NCBI RefSeq assembly: GCF_013282725.1
Contig: NZ_CP054043.1
Location: forward strand, 2,108,001 to 2,172,000
Reading direction: 5' to 3'
DNA: 64,000 nt
From: Yersinia mollaretii ATCC 43969
GTDB taxonomy: Bacteria; Pseudomonadota; Gammaproteobacteria; Enterobacterales; Enterobacteriaceae
The position numbers and the translations under genes are program-made. The notes beneath the pieces were generated by a model that searched no databases, was not told the origin of the DNA, and was given only the letters and a program-made list of their open reading frames with translations. Below are positions 60,405 through 64,000 of this stretch, piece by piece. Position 1 is the first letter of the stretch; the number at the start of each line of letters is the position of its first letter.

Positions 60405-60700
60405 ATTTCACCCCTTAACATATTGAACGGAAACCCGATTAATCACTTTTATTGCCGCCACCGCTTTATGATTTGCGAGTGAATCGCGGGCGGTTTCAGC
60501 ATCAAGAACGAGAGATAACAGATCAATCAAAAGTTATATCTATGTTCATATGTTTATCATCCTCACTCTTTTCAGATGTTCAGTCAATAAACTTATGATC
60601 AATTTAAAATCAATCTTAGTGTTGATTTCCCTCTTATTGCTTCTCTATTAAGTGATTAAACTCGCATCAAATCAGGGGTTATTGTGATTTTGATTTTATT

Positions 60701-60716
60701 TATGATCTCCCTCACA
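60701..60716. promoter_or_regulatory. Candidate CRP site
   Basis: TATGA-TCTCCC-TCACA matches the CRP consensus TGTGA-N6-TCACA with one mismatch. Its position in a sugar-alcohol control region makes catabolite activation plausible. Confidence 0.6.
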
Positions 60717-60752
60717 GCCTGAGTATTTTTTAATGGCGTAACTCTGCGGCTT

Positions 60753-60777
60753 AATCGTACTGTTCAATAGTACGATT
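60753..60777. repeat. 9-bp inverted repeat, candidate operator
   Basis: AATCGTACT (60753-60761) and AGTACGATT (60769-60777) are perfect inverted arms around seven bases (GTTCAAT). It lies 75 bases before the dehydrogenase start. It could bind a dimeric repressor or fold in the leader RNA. Confidence 0.7.
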
Positions 60778-60851
60778 GTGGATCTTATGTTCATATCGTG
60801 TTTATGGCGAATTTAAATTTATGACAAGAATAATTGTTGAAGGAGTCAATC

Positions 60852-61967
60852 ATGTATAACGAACGTTCTATAGATGCTCAGATGGTTGCCGGTATTCCTG
60901 AAAAAATGCGTGCCGTTGTGGCCTACGGGCCGGGGGATTATCGGCTTCAGATCGTGTCGGTCCCCACAATTGATGCGAAAGAGATTTTAGTGAAGGTCGA
61001 AGGTTGCGGTATCTGTGCTGGTGATACTAAAGCTTTTGGCGGTGCACCCAGTTTTTGGGGCGATGATAAGCAGCCTGCTTATATCAAGGCCCCGATGATC
61101 CCTGGCCATGAGTTTATCGGCCATGTGGTGGGATTAGGGGCGGAAGTGGAGGGGTTTAAATTAGGTGATCGTGTGACCTCGGAACAGATCGTTCCTTGCT
61201 GGGAGTGCCGATTCTGCAACCGTGGGCAGTATTGGATGTGTGAAAAACATGACCTCTACGGCTTCCAGCACAATGTTAATGGCGCGATGGCTGAATACAT
61301 GAAATTTACCAAAGAGGCGATTAATTATCATGTTCCTGCCGATCTTCCCTTAGAAAAAGCCATTCTGATCGAACCCTATGCGTGCTCTTTCCACGCCGTG
61401 CAGCGCGCCAATATCAAACTCGGTGATGTTGTGGTGCTGGCAGGAGCAGGAACATTGGGATTGGGCATGGTGGGGGCGATCAAAAAGTCAGGTCCCGGCA
61501 AGCTGATTGTGTTGGATCTGTCCGATGACCGTCTGGCGCTGGCGAAGAAATTTGGTGCTGATCTGGTGCTTAACCCCACTAAAGACGACGTGATTTCGAT
61601 TATCAAAGAGATGACCGACGGCTATGGCTGCGATATCTACATTGAAGCCACGGGTGCACAAAAAGCGGTCGAGCAGGGACTCACACTGCTGCGCAAGTTG
61701 GGGACTTTTGTGGAGTTCTCGGTGTTCAAAGATCCCGTGACCGTTGACTGGAGCATCATCAGTGACCGCAAAGAGCTAGATGTTTTGGGTTCACATCTGG
61801 GGCCATATTGCTATCCGCTGGTCATTGAAGGGATCTGCAACGGCGACCTGCCAACCGAAGGCGTGGTGACCCATATCCTACCGCTGGAAAAATTTGCCGA
61901 AGGCTTTGAAATGGTCACCAAAGGTGTCGGCTCTCTTAAAGTGGTGCTCAATCCCAATATCCAATAA
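60852..61967 (+). CDS. Zinc-dependent polyol dehydrogenase (erythritol/L-threitol type)
   Basis: This 371-residue medium-chain dehydrogenase oxidises a sugar alcohol with NAD. It has the catalytic zinc ligands Cys55 (GCGICAGD) and His86-Glu87 (PGHEF). The structural zinc cysteines are at 116, 119, 122 and 130 (CWECRFCNRGQYWMC). The NAD fold is VLAGAGTLGLGMVG. The start at 60852 follows AAGGAG. The overall pattern, including GGAPSFWGDDKQPAYI, recalls enzymes named erythritol/L-threitol dehydrogenase (EltD); sorbitol or other polyols are alternatives. Substrate is inferred from family and neighbours. Confidence 0.82.
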   Translation: MYNERSIDAQMVAGIPEKMRAVVAYGPGDYRLQIVSVPTIDAKEILVKVEGCGICAGDTKAFGGAPSFWGDDKQPAYIKAPMIPGHEFIGHVVGLGAEVEGFKLGDRVTSEQIVPCWECRFCNRGQYWMCEKHDLYGFQHNVNGAMAEYMKFTKEAINYHVPADLPLEKAILIEPYACSFHAVQRANIKLGDVVVLAGAGTLGLGMVGAIKKSGPGKLIVLDLSDDRLALAKKFGADLVLNPTKDDVISIIKEMTDGYGCDIYIEATGAQKAVEQGLTLLRKLGTFVEFSVFKDPVTVDWSIISDRKELDVLGSHLGPYCYPLVIEGICNGDLPTEGVVTHILPLEKFAEGFEMVTKGVGSLKVVLNPNIQ

Positions 61968-62027
61968 TCAGTGAAAGATAACTCGATATTAATCATCGCA
62001 TTATTTCCAAATCATAGGTGATGCACC

Positions 62028-63311
62028 ATGTTAGACATGTTGATTAAAAGGATAGGGCTGCCTAAGAAAATATTATTAGGTTATATCGGCGTACTGATAT
62101 TTATGGCCGGAGAGGGGCTGGAGCAGAGTTGGCTATCCGACTTCATTATTCGCCGTGGTCTGACGGTTGAAGAGTCTGGCCTGATGTTCAGTGTCTACGG
62201 CTTTGCCGTGGCGATTGCCGCATGGTTGTCCGGTGTCTTAGCGGAAATGTATACCGCAAAAAAGGTGATGGCAGCGGGCGTGGTAATCTTCCTGATAGGC
62301 TCTGTGCTGTTTTTATCCCTCGGCTTACCCAGCAATAACTTGTCCATTATGATCCCAACCTATGCACTCCGCGGACTCGGCTACCCCTTGTTCTCATACG
62401 GTTTTTTAGTGTGGATTGCCTATGAAGCCCCGAGAGCCAAACTGGGATCAGCGGTGGGAATTTTCTGGTTTGTATTTACTGGCGGATTAAGTGTTCTAGG
62501 GGTGTTCTACGCCAGTATCGCGCTGCCGATATTAGGTGAGATACACACCCTGTGGAGCGGAATTGTCTTTGTGTTGATTGGGGCGGTTATTGGCCTGATG
62601 TTGAGCAAAGACAGCAAAGTCACTGTGGAAACTGATGTGCCCGCTAAAACCTTCGCCTATCTGTTCAAAGGGGTGTCGATCGCTTTTGAGAATTACAAAA
62701 TCGGGCTAGGTGGACTTGTTCGGACCATCAACCTGTCGTTTGCTTTTGGCATGATCGTTTTCCTGCCAACCTACCTGCAAGATGTCATTGGCTTTACCCG
62801 CGACCAGTGGTTGTCTATCTATGCCTTTATGTGGACGGTCAATATTGGCTTCAACTTATTGTCTGGTGTGATCAGTGATCGATGGGGCTGGACGAATACC
62901 GTGATGTGGTTTGGCTGTGTGGGCAGCGCCATCTCTATCCTGTTGCTCTACTACATCCCGACCCACTTTGGCGTCGAAGGTTACACCTACACCCTGCTGG
63001 CAGCCGGTGCGCTGGGGGCCTGTTTCGCCGGGTTTGTTCCCCTCTCTGCCATTATGCCGAGCCTTGCGCCCAATGATAAAGGGGCGGCGATGTCAGTGCT
63101 GAACTTGGGGGCGGGGCTGTGTGCCTTCGTCGGGCCACTGATCGTCACCCTCTTTATTACCCCATTAGGTATTGAAGGCATTATTTGGCTCTTCTCGGGG
63201 CTATATATCGTCGCCGCCGTGCTGATGAAATTTGTCACCTTGCCGGCAGAAAACCCTGATGAATCTCTGAAAGAGCACGAACAGGTCTATGAGGCGAATA
63301 AAACACATTAA
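62028..63311 (+). CDS. MFS sugar-alcohol transporter (RbtT/DalT/CsbX family)
   Basis: This 427-residue inner-membrane protein has about 12 hydrophobic segments and a central loop near 195-215. It belongs to the ribitol/D-arabinitol (RbtT/DalT/CsbX) group of MFS proteins, as shown by GEGLEQSWLSDFI, GYPLFSYGFLVWI and SRDRWGW-like loops. It is preceded by AGGTGATG. The cluster suggests import of erythritol or threitol. The SDR gene follows 62 bases later. Confidence 0.85.
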   Translation: MLDMLIKRIGLPKKILLGYIGVLIFMAGEGLEQSWLSDFIIRRGLTVEESGLMFSVYGFAVAIAAWLSGVLAEMYTAKKVMAAGVVIFLIGSVLFLSLGLPSNNLSIMIPTYALRGLGYPLFSYGFLVWIAYEAPRAKLGSAVGIFWFVFTGGLSVLGVFYASIALPILGEIHTLWSGIVFVLIGAVIGLMLSKDSKVTVETDVPAKTFAYLFKGVSIAFENYKIGLGGLVRTINLSFAFGMIVFLPTYLQDVIGFTRDQWLSIYAFMWTVNIGFNLLSGVISDRWGWTNTVMWFGCVGSAISILLLYYIPTHFGVEGYTYTLLAAGALGACFAGFVPLSAIMPSLAPNDKGAAMSVLNLGAGLCAFVGPLIVTLFITPLGIEGIIWLFSGLYIVAAVLMKFVTLPAENPDESLKEHEQVYEANKTH

Positions 63312-63373
63312 TTCAGCATGTTATCTGAAGGAAAATAGTGATAACCAGGGCGTCATTGATGAGGAGTTAAAAC

Positions 63374-64000
63374 ATGAAAATTGAATATGACGGACTCAAT
63401 ATTGATTTTTGTCTGCACGGTAAAGTTGCTGCTATTACCGGTGGAGCCGCAGGTATTGGTTACGCCATTGCCGAGCTTTATCTGGCTAGAGGGGCGAAAG
63501 TGATTCTGATGGATCGCAACGATAATGTCGCCGAGGTGGCAACGCAGCTTAATCCGGCTAACGCGAGCGGGTTGTATTGCGATGTCAGTGATAGCGAATC
63601 GGTCAAAATAGCGGTCGCCATGGCGATTAATACCTTTGGCAAACTGGATATTTTAGTCAACTGCGCCGGAATTGTGGCACTGGATTCGGCGGAAAAAACC
63701 ACTGAGCAAGATTGGGACAACACGATTAATGTCAATCTGAAAGGGGTTTTCCTCATGAGTCAGGAAGTGGGGAAGCGCTTTATTGCACAGGGACATGGCA
63801 AAATCGTGAATTTAGCCTCTCAAGCCGGGATCGTGGCGTTACCCAATCATCTGGCCTATTGCACCAGTAAGGCGGGGGTGATCGGCATGACGAAAGTGCT
63901 GGCGCTAGAGTGGGGGCCGCTCGGCATCCAAGTTAATGCCATTTCACCCACCGTGGTCTTAACCGAATTGGGCAAAAAGGCGTGGTCGGGGGAGGCGGCT
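63374..64000 (+). CDS. Short-chain dehydrogenase (D-threitol/polyol type), cut by window end
   Basis: The frame from the ATG at 63374 (ribosome-binding site GAGGAG) runs open for 209 codons to the window edge. It has the NAD motif TGGAAGIG (about 22-29), NCAGI, catalytic Ser in NLASQAG and Tyr-x3-Lys in AYCTSKAG. The best comparison is D-threitol dehydrogenase (DthD) type SDRs, which oxidise tetritols to erythrulose. About 45 residues are missing. It shares the operon with the transporter and the zinc dehydrogenase. Confidence 0.82.
   Translation, partial: MKIEYDGLNIDFCLHGKVAAITGGAAGIGYAIAELYLARGAKVILMDRNDNVAEVATQLNPANASGLYCDVSDSESVKIAVAMAINTFGKLDILVNCAGIVALDSAEKTTEQDWDNTINVNLKGVFLMSQEVGKRFIAQGHGKIVNLASQAGIVALPNHLAYCTSKAGVIGMTKVLALEWGPLGIQVNAISPTVVLTELGKKAWSGEAA

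Larger units (their letters stand above)
60405..60851. promoter_or_regulatory. Divergent control region of the polyol cluster
   Basis: This 447-bp spacer holds two perfect 11-base repeats TATGTTCATAT (60541-60551 and 60786-60796), one near each gene start. It also has a CRP-like site and the inverted repeat at 60753-60777 described separately. It is AT-rich. The regulator is not encoded in the window. Confidence 0.65.

Overview
This window looks like a chromosomal segment of an enterobacterium, most probably a Yersinia of the enterocolitica/pseudotuberculosis type. Gene content and order follow two blocks of the Escherichia coli K-12 map (can-yadGH-yadE-panD-panC-panB-folK-pcnB-gluQ-dksA-sfsA-thpR-hrpB-mrcB-fhuCDB-hemL-clcA-erpA-yadS-btuF-mtnN-dgt-degP, and barA-[rlmD]-relA-mazG-pyrG-eno-queE-queD-cysJIH-iap-cysGDNC-ygbE). 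The proteins are near but not identical to the E. coli ones. ERIC-type intergenic repeats are frequent, and fhuCDB lacks fhuA, both of which fit Yersinia. The genus call is inference; no rRNA or other marker gene is present.

Layout. 1-3.6 kb: start of can (minus strand), ABC exporter yadGH and the secreted deacetylase yadE. 3.7-9.9 kb: pantothenate genes panD, panC and panB, split by a ytcA-mdtN-mdtO-like efflux operon. 10-20 kb (mostly minus strand): folK, pcnB, gluQ, dksA, sfsA, thpR, then hrpB and mrcB on plus. pcnB has a conserved ATT start codon and a +1 frameshift in an A6 tract between its two catalytic motifs. 20.4-24.1 kb: ferric-hydroxamate importer fhuCDB with a candidate Fur site. 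24.2-29.3 kb: an AT-rich patch with a small membrane-protein gene, then hemL, clcA, erpA and a small exported protein. 29.3-34.8 kb: mtnN-btuF-yadS operon, dgt, degP. 34.9-44.6 kb: barA, a decayed rlmD remnant, relA, mazG, pyrG, eno. 45-46 kb: an AT-rich orphan gene. 46.2-48 kb: sodC, queE, queD. 48.4-59.8 kb: the assimilatory sulfate and siroheme genes cysJIH and cysGDNC-ygbE, separated by a hicAB toxin-antitoxin pair and iap. 59.9-64 kb: a divergent sugar-alcohol (probably tetritol) catabolic cluster with an RpiB-type isomerase, a zinc polyol dehydrogenase, an MFS transporter and a short-chain dehydrogenase cut by the window end.

How the genes work together. PanB, PanC and PanD supply pantothenate. 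FhuC, FhuD and FhuB import ferric hydroxamates delivered by a receptor encoded elsewhere. CysDNC activates sulfate to PAPS, CysH reduces it to sulfite, CysJI reduces sulfite to sulfide, and CysG makes the siroheme that CysI needs. QueD and QueE are successive steps to queuosine. RelA and DksA belong to the stringent response, although their genes lie far apart here. The terminal cluster would take up a polyol, oxidise it and isomerise the phosphorylated ketose.

The best leads for novelty are the decayed rlmD, the frameshifted pcnB, the AT-rich orphan at 44971-45936, the small membrane protein at 24542-24808, hicAB at the position that holds CRISPR-cas in E. coli, and the paired 11-bp repeats in the tetritol control region. 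I did not find a large undescribed multi-gene system. Most of the window is conserved core genome.
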